Origin: Trichosphaerium sp. ATCC 40318
Taxonomy: Eukaryota > Discosea > Flabellinia > Trichosidae
Assembly: GCA_038496445.1 (NCBI GenBank)
Contig: JALMLS010000577.1
Span: forward strand, 372,001 to 436,000
Direction of reading: 5' to 3'
DNA: 64,000 bases
Notes under the pieces: generated by a model
Seen by the model: only the letters and a program-made list of their open reading frames with translations
What the model was told of the DNA's origin: nothing
The model's database searches: none
Part shown: in pieces, positions 56,183 through 64,000 of the stretch
Layout: each line of letters begins with the position of its first letter
How positions within the stretch are numbered: position 1 is the stretch's first letter
Position numbers and translations under genes: made by a program

Positions 56183-57473
56183 CTAGAAAACGTTCAAAGC
56201 TACACTACCAACTGTTTTATTATAACGGATGTTTGTTATAAATTCAACGGTGTAAGAGCCGTATTCTTTCTTCATCAGAATCTATTGCTCGTTTCCTAAA
56301 TCAAATAAGGTTCAACAACAAACATTCTCAAAAAATACGCAAAAAACCAAGAATACAAAGGATCGTCTAGGACTTTATCTGACCTTGAAACACACGCTGG
56401 CAGAGGATTAAATCCAGGGTAGTAAACATAGGATGGAAAAGTAATTTGCCCGTATGTAGTTACAGCACCTCAAATAATTCAGTTAATCGTCAGTTTCTAC
56501 TACAAATGTAATTACCTGTCACTTTGTCTACTTGCGAAGTATCAAAACCAACACTAATTATGAGCCTATCATCATCTAGTATGTCTAAATTGGAAGTGGT
56601 GGGATACAAACCCTCTACAAATAATGTCATGGCATCCAACGTATATTCGCATGGGGCTCCAGAAAGTAATGTCGAAGTTGGAACCCGGTGTATTGTTGCT
56701 ATCCCAGAAGTATGTACTAACAAGTACATCACATCACCATCAATGGCAACTAGGTTCAGTCAGCTCTTTACACGCCGTTTATTGTCTGGGGTGACCCTCA
56801 GATCTTAGTTGTTCAACTCCACTTTTACGTACATTGTAAAATAAATTGCTGAGCCTCAAGCGCAAAAGTACAGGACGGTACCATTGAAATACATTCAGGT
56901 GAAGAAGGGTTAAGTGTGTATTCTATAAACTGGCTAGATGACTCGAGTACTACGAACTTGTTTTCAGAAACAAAGTTCCCATCATTGTAGATAGCAGTTA
57001 ATCTGTCCAATCCATTATCTCCTCTACATACTTCTACATCACTTTCTGTTTTTACTACAACTTCTTCTCCTTGGAACAACACTAAAAGAGACCCATCCAG
57101 AGAAGGTACTTAAAAAAAATTAACGCCAAACACGCATAATCCGAAAGGTTTTATCTTCTTGATTTTTGAAATGCAAACTACGTACTTAGTGCGGCAGATA
57201 TAGGTCTCACAGGTAAGGGAGTAAGATTTTCGAATGTAACACCGAATAATTCAGGGTCTACCTTTTATTAACGACACGTGTTGTATCCGGGAAACAAAGT
57301 AATGTAAATTAGGTATTAGCAGCAAATAGTTACGTACCACTGTTCAAGTCTATACTTTCGGAAACTACCTGGCTGATCATTCCATTTGGATTACTTACAA
57401 TAAAACTTGGAGGGCGCTGACAATAGCCTGTGCTTACAAAGGCCAAAAGAAGAGCGATAGCTATCTTGTACAT
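56183..57473 (-). CDS. Secreted beta-rich protein, propeller-like
   Basis: The ATG at 57473 gives a signal peptide (MYKIAIALLLAFVSTGYC). Exons continue with RPPSFIVSNPNGMISQVV, VDPELFGVTFENLTPLPV, DGSLLVLFQGEEVVVKTESD, CRGDNGLDRLTAIYND, FVVLESSSQFIEYTLNP, then VAIDGDVMYLLVHTSGIATI, LDILDDDRLIISVGFDTS, ITFPSYVYYPGFNPLP, and a last exon ending YTVEFITNIRYNKTVGSVAL (stop 56183-56185). Strand patterns such as D-x-R-L-I-I-S-V-x repeated every about 50 residues resemble blades of a beta-propeller. The GPI-type propeller gene at 61029 has similar style. No stalk or anchor is evident. Function unknown. Confidence 0.55.
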
Positions 57474-58251
57474 AGTTTTTTGACCTATTAAAACACAGTA
57501 AGGTATTTGTATCTCATTAGTTATTCCTTGCTGCCGTACAAGCTTTACTATTAACTTGTTTGCGTCTGTTTTGATGCCTTTGGTTGACTTTATGGTTTTA
57601 CGTTTTCGCACGTGATTTGAAACGTTATTTTTTTAGTTGAACTTGGAGGAAACATAGTTAGGCGAGAAAATACGTCATTATAAGTGCTTATAAGGTATGT
57701 ATGCAGTATACATCCTCGAGCTAAAACGAGAAAAATCGCGCTTTGTTGAGCTTATTCGTGTCACGTAGAGAACCAGTGAGACGCGTGAGAAACTATTTAT
57801 ACGGTTAATACCTTTAACAAAACACTTACGCTTAGTTTACTCGCGCAACACGTTAACTATACCAACATGGAGTATTCTATAAGGGCTATATGCTCCGAAG
57901 GCTAGTATGGAAAGGGTTTTAGTAATGTGCCGGATGGCACCACACTGAGATGTTCTCAACGTCTTACTTACAATTTACGTTACGCGTGTGTGATAAAACA
58001 AATACCATGGTATTGGATACGGTCACTAGTGTTCAGTTAATGATGTTAGCATCACGTGATGATATGATAAATTATTTTTAGTCATAAGTTCTGTACTTGT
58101 CATTAAACTAAGATCTAGTATTGTTAACCGTGTCAAGTAAAAATGCTTGCATTCGTACAACATAATAATACCGGCAAAACTTTTGTTCACTAGCAAAAAA
58201 TCGTACACAAAGTACCGGAAGAACGACCAGAAACAACAAACATCATCCAAC
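57474..58251. other. Intergenic, no gene recognised
   Basis: Divergent promoters for the secreted protein (leftward) and the F-box/MORN copy (rightward) are expected here. Two CACGTGAT sites lie near 57610 and 58053. Confidence 0.4.
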
Positions 58252-58897
58252 ATGTCACAACACATCTACTCTTTTTTGCTTGCGCTAAGAAAAGACGCCG
58301 CCCTCACAAAGTATAGAATACTTGAGCAAATACAAATTGTTTACAAACAAGTATTCTCACGCAGTAAACCAGAACCTAAAGTACGATATAACCTGTGTTC
58401 TGTATCTAAAGAAACCTCTAGGAACATAAGACAACAGCAGACCAAAGCCATCTACTAAGCCTTCCTATGGAGCTACAACTCGAGATTATTGATTCCGATC
58501 TGGAAGTGTATGTTAAGTGGGCACTACTATCGAAACACACTGCAAGGACGACAAGATTTGATAACGAGATGAAGAAACATGGAACTTGGCTTAAAATACA
58601 AACAACAAGTTCTCAAAGTCAGATAGTGGCACAAGAGTCCTGGGAACATGGGTCACGAAACGGCGATGCCAAGAAGTGGCATAATAATGGTGTGTTGAAG
58701 GAGTTGTATCACTTTATCAATGGTAACATTCATGGAGAGCATAAGAAGTGGTATAGTAACGGCCAAATAAAAAAACAATGTACTTTTGTCAATAGTATAA
58801 GAGAGGGTGAGTGCAGTACATGGTATGATAATGGACAATTACAAGAATTTTGTTGTTATATCAACGGAAGAATACACGGAGAGCATAAGGAGTGGTT

Positions 58898-58915
58898 TAC
58901 AAATGGTCAATTATC
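58898..58915 (+). repeat. Target-site duplication, left copy
   Basis: TACAAATGGTCAATTATC occurs here and again at 60493-60510, bracketing the insert. Confidence 0.95.
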
Positions 58916-59113
58916 TTTTTTTTTTTAGAATAAGAGGCAGCGCGCTAGCGCCTACTTTATTACATAGGAATTTTTACATTGGATAACGACTTACAAATGT
59001 GTGTGTACAACAGGAAAAGCCAGAGTAACTAGGAGATTCGATCAAGCCAGCACAAAAGAACAGAGAAGCCAAATATATGGAACCCATGAGATAATAAAAC
59101 AGATCACTGAAAG

Positions 59114-60208
59114 CTATACCTGGTTAAGTTTTTTACGCTCTTCGTACCAACGAGCCCGTAGATTTTGGATGTTAGAGAGAGAGGTATCAACACGCTCACC
59201 AGCTACCACTTTTTTCCGCCAGTGTGCTTCCAATTCAGTGCGAAAAGCCGACTCCAAGTCGGGTTTGAGAATAGAACCAGAAGTTGAGACAGGTACCTTG
59301 GGAGCAGGTGAAGAAGAAGGAGAAGGCCTAACCGGTGGTGGGTGCGTACTTGGGCGCTGGTTAGAGATGGTAGGTCTAGGCAACACACGTGGTTTTTTGT
59401 TAGCTACTCGTTGGGGACCTACAAAGCTTCGCTTGCCCAACTTGAACTCATCGAGGCCAGACTCGTCCAAGAACTCAATACTTCTTGCCTTTTTTTGAGC
59501 TGCCAGATAAACTGCTTTGCCTTTGAAAATCTTAAAAACCAGATAATTTTTGTGACGCTTAATAACTTGGAACGTCTCCAACCCTTCTATCACCTTGGAG
59601 CACCAAAAAACGCACCCATTAGAAGCCAGTTTGTGTTTTTCTGTGAGCCAGCGACGGAAGAAAAGAAGCTTGACATCCATAACCTTACAGAACTCGGTGC
59701 ACAATAATAACATGTCATCGCCTGACTCAGTATTGCGGAAGCCCGAAATCACAATCTTGGTACAGTTGTGGGCAATAGTGTACATGTTGACGCCTCGGTT
59801 TTGAAATGAGCGTCTGATGTTTTGGATGCGATCATTGTCCAGCTTACTCATATACACAGCTACAGTTAGTCCAAATTCATACTCCCTGGCAGTCACGACT
59901 GTATTATCCTTGTTTTTGCAGATGTTTTTGACGATAATATCACTAGCCTCCTCGAACGCCTTTTGAACATCCACTGGAGCTTTGGACTCACCACTACCCT
60001 TAGTAATGAGGTCTGAATAGATCTCCACCTTAACGATCCAAAGAATAAGACCCTCTGTACCTTCTTGCTCTAGTCTCGCAGACTGTGCACTCTCGATCGT
60101 TTGGACCACATTAATAAGTGTGTCCTTAACAACACTAACAGTTTGTTGTTGTGGCAAACTATCGGCTAAATCTGCCATAGCACTGTCAATGGTGGAGTTG
60201 TTGGCCAT
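59114..60208 (-). CDS. Uncharacterised 364-residue protein carried by the retroposon
   Basis: This is an uninterrupted frame from the ATG at 60208 to the stop at 59114. The N-terminal half is helical and acidic (TLINVVQTIESAQSARLEQE, VDVQKAFEEASDIIVKNI). The middle is mixed alpha/beta (NMYTIAHNCTKIVISGF, LLLCTEFCKVMDVKLLFF, FQVIKRHKNYLVFKIFKGK). A basic segment (GKRSFVGPQRVANKKPRVLP) and a Pro/Ser-rich linker (THPPPVRPSPSSSPAPKV) precede a charged C-terminal helix ending YEERKKLNQV. The basic and proline-rich parts recall nucleic-acid-binding ORF1 or gag-like proteins of retroelements, but no zinc knuckle or RRM is seen. I do not recognise the family. An ordinary gene captured as a retrocopy is the alternative. 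Confidence 0.7.
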   Translation of the reverse strand: MANNSTIDSAMADLADSLPQQQTVSVVKDTLINVVQTIESAQSARLEQEGTEGLILWIVKVEIYSDLITKGSGESKAPVDVQKAFEEASDIIVKNICKNKDNTVVTAREYEFGLTVAVYMSKLDNDRIQNIRRSFQNRGVNMYTIAHNCTKIVISGFRNTESGDDMLLLCTEFCKVMDVKLLFFRRWLTEKHKLASNGCVFWCSKVIEGLETFQVIKRHKNYLVFKIFKGKAVYLAAQKKARSIEFLDESGLDEFKLGKRSFVGPQRVANKKPRVLPRPTISNQRPSTHPPPVRPSPSSSPAPKVPVSTSGSILKPDLESAFRTELEAHWRKKVVAGERVDTSLSNIQNLRARWYEERKKLNQV

Positions 60209-60365
60209 GTTCCTGGTTTGGTGAATAGAGTGAGCAACACGTATACACTAGAATGACAGAATTTTCAATGAACATCGGAAAATTAGATTTAGCGAACATG
60301 AAAGTTAAGACAAATGGCCTACAGGCCCTAGCGACCTGCGGCAAACTTACTACAAACTCTTTGTG

Positions 60366-60394
60366 ACACTTTGGGCTCAAAAGGCCCAAAGTGT
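60366..60394 (-). repeat. Perfect 11-bp hairpin in the retroposon leader
   Basis: ACACTTTGGGC (60366-60376) and GCCCAAAGTGT (60384-60394) are exact complements around a seven-base loop. The position, about 160 bases upstream of the carried start codon and within the 5' part of the element, suggests an RNA structure used by the element. Confidence 0.75.
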
Positions 60395-60492
60395 TACCAA
60401 GACATACAGGGATACCCTAGGGCGTAAAATATGAGAAAGAAATAAAATAAGTTGAAGAGAAGCTGCAATCACCGGGCAGTTAAGCCGGCCTC

Positions 60493-60510
60493 TACAAATG
60501 GTCAATTATC
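60493..60510 (+). repeat. Target-site duplication, right copy
   Basis: Identical to 58898-58915. The repeat-gene reading frame resumes directly from it. Confidence 0.95.
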
Positions 60511-60655
60511 AGAACAGTATAGCTTCGTAGATGGGAAACAAGACGGAGAATATAAGATATTCTTTAGTGATGGAGAACTTTTTGAACAGGGTTATTACTT
60601 CAGTGGAAAAAGGAACAAGAAGTCTTACCCTCTATTTTTCAGCATGTTTCAATAG

Positions 60656-61028
60656 TATCAAGACAGAATAAATAATCTTTTCTGTAACAACCATCAGTAC
60701 ACAATTGCAAAGAAACGTTTCTACCTTTAAAGTGTTAAAGCTTTACCATAAGATACGTTGGCACTGCGGCAACCCGTTGTGCACAACCGATTCGTACTTT
60801 ATACTTTGTGCGAATATAGGAAGGAAATCAAACACTGTGAAAACACAAAAAACTACACACTTTTTTTCCCAGATAAGACTCGTTTTCTGCAAGAAGAAAT
60901 GAGCTCTGTATTTCCCAAAAAAGAAGACATAGAGTTTAGTTTTATGTTTTGTACACAAACAAGAATTGAAGTGTTCGCAGATATCACGACTGTTAAATTT
61001 GTTTCATTGAACGCTTAACACAAAAAAG
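60656..61028. other. Short intergenic region
   Basis: This is 3' flank of the split F-box/MORN gene and upstream region of the propeller gene. The plus frame at 60758-61018 has no family similarity or exon context. Confidence 0.4.
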
Positions 61029-63290
61029 ATGTCCTTCGCGTACTTGAAAGCATCACACATGAATTGCTACATATTTATTCTCCTTGCCATCTTTTTTGTA
61101 TTTGCGAAAGCTCAGGCTCCAAACGCGTTTATCAACTCCGTTGACAACGGGTTCGAAATACGTTTTATAGCAGACGATAACACTGTTGTACATGGCACGT
61201 GGGGTTTATTGAGATTGCCTGTTATTTAATTCTTTATTGTAGAATGCTTAGACAGCATCCCCTCTGGAACGGTAATAAGATCAATGGCCTACTTAGCTTC
61301 AAAAAACTTGCTATTTATTGGGCTGAGTCTAGAATCACCAACTGCTCCAACGTTTATAATTATAGATCCTTATACATGCCAAGTCCAGGTACTTAAACAC
61401 GGAGGTCATACACTAGGCAGGCTGCTCAAATTTTGCTCGCCTTTCCAAAAACCGCTGGCAACTTGCTTTTGTGTGTCAATCTATGTGTTGCAGTTTGCTA
61501 TAATTAATTCAGTTTGTATCCAGACGAAATGCACTACGTTTGGTTTCAGTATTGCTGTTCATCCCACAACTGAGATACTTTATGGACTCAGTTGGTCAGA
61601 TAGCTCTGAAACTTTTCTTTCAACAATAGATTATTCAAATTGTAATATGACTCTTAAGCTTGCTTGTGAGGTCAATGTACGAATAGCAGAAGCAAGTACG
61701 AACAATTTTGTAGTTCAATTCATCTGTTTAACACACGTTCAAGTGTCAGCTAAAAATAGCTCACCACGTGCCAGTACTTTTCGCGTTTGAGAAACCTAGC
61801 TAATGTATCTTTTTTGTCTAGTGGCATTTAGTGGTACAACACTAGTAGCAGCTGGTTATAAAAGCATTGGAGTATTTCCCTCGTTTGATACAGACAATTG
61901 TACTGCATCAGCAACAGCTGCTTTTAACAGTACATATCCCACTAAATGTACGTTGGTAAAAATATTCTAAAAGTTCAAACTTTAGCCTATGTTTTTTTCC
62001 TCTCATAATGTATTTCTAGCGATGGCTTTCATTTCAGAAGATGAAGTAGTTGTAACAACACTATTAAGATGGTTTAAAATTAACATTAAAACACTTGAAG
62101 TATCAGATTTTGCTTCAAGTATACCATATGGAAGTATACTCTCATCAATGTTCTACGATGATATACCAAGAACTGTTGCCCCTATACCACCTACTCCTGA
62201 AGCCCCAGTAGCACCCACTAATATCCCTACACCAGCGCCTGACGGAGGCATTATAGACGTATTCATCATGGCAAAACGAGATGACGCACCGGGGTTTGAA
62301 TACAGACTGATTTCAAATACAAGTGACGTAGTAGGTTGTAAGTATTGTTGCTATTCTTTGATCAATTTTAATTCTTATATCAGCTTGTTCTACACCAAGT
62401 CTAGTTAGCGCTCCATTTGCAATAGAATACAGTAGTGCTATAGATAAGGTTATATACATCAATAATAATAGCAGGATTTTCACAGTTGATCCGTACACAT
62501 GTGAAATAGTATGTTGGTTTTGTTTCTTACACTGCTTCTATTTATAACCGAGTAACCCTTATACAAAGGAAAAAGTTTGTATTATGAGCCTTGGAGCCTT
62601 TGGTTTGATGGTAGATAAAGAAAGTGGTAGGATTTTTGGTGAGGCTAGCGGACCATACGTACTAGAGATTAATATGGAAAATTGTTTATTGTCTTTTCAT
62701 TGTGGTAATCAAACAACATCTGCAGCTAGTGGTACGTATTTTTGCCTTGTTTGAAGCCAGTTTTTATTATATTTTAACATCTCTCAGGCATGCTCATTAA
62801 TGATGTTCTCTACATTGGTGGTGCTAATAACCTGATAAGCAAAGCACCAAACTTTTTATCTGGATCATGTGTTCCAGACAGAGCAGCAACAATACCAGAT
62901 TGTAGAATGGCAGGTATGACAACTGTAAATACAGCTTCGAACTTAAACTGTTTTGCAACAAAAGGGTTGACAGCAATATCGAGTGATGTTCTTGTTGGTT
63001 CTTGTAGAAATGGTGACTTAGTTCATATCAATGCTACAACGCTTTCTTTTTTCCAAAGGGAGTTCGATGTAAGTGTTGGTGAGGGGATCTCTGCGTTCAA
63101 ATACAACCCTCCTACAGAAGCGCCAACAACTGCCGCCCCAACTGCATCTCCTTCTACCGAAGCGCCAGTACCTACGCAAGTCCCATCAATTTCACCAACT
63201 GCAACAGTTGCGCCAACTTCAAGTTCAAGAACGGTTGTGTTACGCTTCGGTTTGATTACACTTGGTTTATTCTTCTTGTTCCACTTATAA
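61029..63290 (+). CDS. GPI-type surface protein, propeller-like, with Pro-Thr linkers
   Basis: Starts at 61029 or 61059 both lead into a signal peptide (NCYIFILLAIFFVFAKAQA). Exons carry repeated blade-like units: MAYLASKNLLFIGLSL, IIIDPYTCQVQV, FGFSIAVHPTTEILYGLSWS, TTLVAAGYKSIGVFPSF, FISEDEVVVTTLLRWFKI, then a PT linker (APIPPTPEAPVAPTNIPTPA), then AIEYSSAIDKVIYINNNSRI, FTVDPYTCEI, FGLMVDKESGRIFGEASG, MLINDVLYIGGANNLIS and TAISSDVLVGSCRNGDLVHI. DPYTC recurs in both halves, so the protein looks internally duplicated. The tail has PTEAPTTAAPTASPSTEAPV and a hydrophobic end (LRFGLITLGLFFLFHL), suggesting GPI anchoring. I recognise no exact family. About nine exons have GTACGT-like donors. Confidence 0.65.
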
Positions 63291-63638
63291 TAAAAAAAGT
63301 AGTTCTTGTTTGGTTTCGAGCTTCTTTTTTCACAGTTGCAACATCTATTGAGTATCACGCATCGCTAATAAATCGTCCTAGGTGATGTATAGTAGCCCAA
63401 AATAATCGACCTGGGTACGATACACGCTAACTCGAAGTAGAATGTAACCTCTTCAACATTTATAAAATACAATTACAAAATGAGTACATGTTTTCTATGT
63501 TTTACTTGTTGCTATTGATCCGCTTATTTGAGATTTTGACTTATTCCTCGCTGTAGAAATGGTATCTCCAAGTTTAGAAGATGTGGCTGAAATACGTTTA
63601 CGAAAGTACCAAACACAATCAGGGAATCTTAGAAATCA
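63291..63638. other. Intergenic, no gene recognised
   Basis: Convergent 3' region between the propeller gene and the small minus-strand frame. Nothing is recognised. Confidence 0.4.
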
Positions 63639-63839
63639 TTAACCACTAAATAGGAAAAAAAGTGCAAAGTACCCCAAAAAGAAAATAACTGTTAAAATCA
63701 ATGGAAGCTCCAGAGTGCTCCATACCCAAACCTTAATGGGGAAACCTCTGTTATGTCCGTATCCTGAAATAACTTGTACTATTAGAGATAATAAGTAGAA
63801 TAATCCAAGAAGGCATTCTATAACAAGGAAGCAGGACAT
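63639..63839 (-). CDS. Small hydrophobic protein, possibly the first exon of a larger gene
   Basis: The 66-residue minus frame from 63839 (MSCFLVIECLLGLFYLLSLI) has a hydrophobic N-terminal segment, a short polar part with GYGHNRGFPIKVWVW, and a second membrane segment (LPLILTVIFFLGYFALFFLF). It could be a two-span membrane protein. The region up to 64000 shows nothing else. Confidence 0.4.
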   Translation of the reverse strand: MSCFLVIECLLGLFYLLSLIVQVISGYGHNRGFPIKVWVWSTLELPLILTVIFFLGYFALFFLFSG

Positions 63840-64000
63840 CTAAAGTGTTGTTAGTAAGTCATGTTCTTATAAATTTTTTTCGAAACGGTTCCTTGCCCTT
63901 ATTAATAGTTCTTCGTATCGTTGCGATCTTCCAGCATCTGTTATCATTTTCCTTACATTACAAACAAGCATCGATCCCGTTATCTAAGTAATGAGTGAGA

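Larger units (their letters stand above)
58916..60492 (-). mobile_element. Poly(A) retroposon of 1577 bp, inserted on the minus strand
   Basis: The insert is flanked by a perfect 18-base duplication and starts with eleven T residues (58916-58926), which on the minus strand is a 3' poly(A) tail. This is the hallmark of target-primed reverse transcription by a LINE-type enzyme. The body is noticeably richer in G and C than the surroundings, has no introns, a leader of about 285 bases with a strong hairpin, one 364-codon frame, and a 3' region of about 190 bases. No reverse transcriptase is encoded, so it is either a non-autonomous or ORF1-only element, or a processed copy of a cellular mRNA. 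The exact duplication and intact frame imply a recent event. Confidence 0.9.
58252..60655 (+). pseudogene. F-box-like, MORN-type repeat gene 4, split by a retroposon
   Basis: A head exon starting at about 58252 (MSQHIYSFLLALRKDAAL) may splice to LPMELQLEIIDSDLEVYVKW, the family's F-box-like start; alternatively translation begins at 58467. Repeats include GDAKKWHNNGVL, GEHKKWYSNGQI, GECSTWYDNGQL and GEHKEWFTNGQLS. At 58915 the frame is broken by inserted DNA and stops shortly after in a poly-T tract. On the other side, from 60494, the frame resumes with the same bases and continues EQYSFVDGKQDGEYKIFF, ending at 60655. Without the insertion the frame would be continuous across the junction. 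The allele here should give a protein cut short after about 150 residues from 58467. Confidence 0.85.

Noticed and set aside
59001-59498. Plus-strand 165-codon frame in the retroposon
   Set aside because: Antisense to the longer 364-codon frame. The poly(A) tail orientation supports the minus strand as the sense strand.

Overview
The window reads as nuclear DNA of a compact, AT-rich, intron-dense microbial eukaryote, such as an amoeba-like protist or a deeply branching fungal relative. I cannot name the organism. Most genes are split by introns of roughly 45-80 bases whose donors are very often GTACGT or GTACxx and whose acceptors are T-rich runs ending in TAG or CAG. The exon chains below were joined by eye from protein continuity and reading phase. 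Clear eukaryotic housekeeping and signalling families are present: LSM8, a DAZ/Boule-type RRM protein, a Rab/Ras GTPase, RasGEF domains, F-boxes, alpha-carbonic anhydrase, and M14 and M20 peptidases.

Layout. 1-262 is the 3' end of a small GTPase. 2.05-5.4 kb holds a secreted zinc metallopeptidase on a long PPTTL stalk, followed by a decayed stalk copy. 5.9-10.9 kb holds a tandem pair of ankyrin genes; the second continues into an F-box and a Ras-like GTPase. 11.0-12.2 kb is an F-box-like/MORN-type repeat gene. 12.9-18.4 kb encodes two complete RasGEF cassettes in one exon chain, ending in a domain like prokaryotic PD-(D/E)XK (DUF3782-like) proteins. 18.8-20.3 kb is an F-box plus propeller-like gene. 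20.7-22.6 kb is a degenerate Rho-like gene with duplicated modules and a SAM-like tail. 23.6-26.0 kb is a secreted protein with Cys-containing RTX-like repeats. 26.8-27.9 kb is a second F-box/MORN gene.

From 28.8 to 45 kb there is a run of secreted or surface genes on the minus strand (PAN-like, M20 dipeptidase, LamG pair, M14 carboxypeptidase, carbonic anhydrase), interrupted by a divergent RRM/LSM8 pair. 46.1-49.9 kb holds a third F-box/MORN gene and a Crinkler-like endonuclease-kinase. 50.5-57.5 kb holds membrane, methyltransferase and secreted genes. At 58.3-60.7 kb another F-box/MORN gene is split by a 1.58-kb poly(A) retroposon with a perfect 18-bp target duplication. The window ends with a GPI-type propeller-like protein.

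Two themes recur. One is modular intracellular signalling fusions (ANK/F-box/GTPase, double RasGEF/nuclease-like, Rho-like/SAM, nuclease/kinase) alongside a spreading F-box/MORN family with whole, truncated and interrupted copies. The other is a set of secreted digestive or surface proteins, several on Pro-Thr stalks with hydrophobic tails. CACGTG is also strikingly frequent, mostly in introns and spacers.
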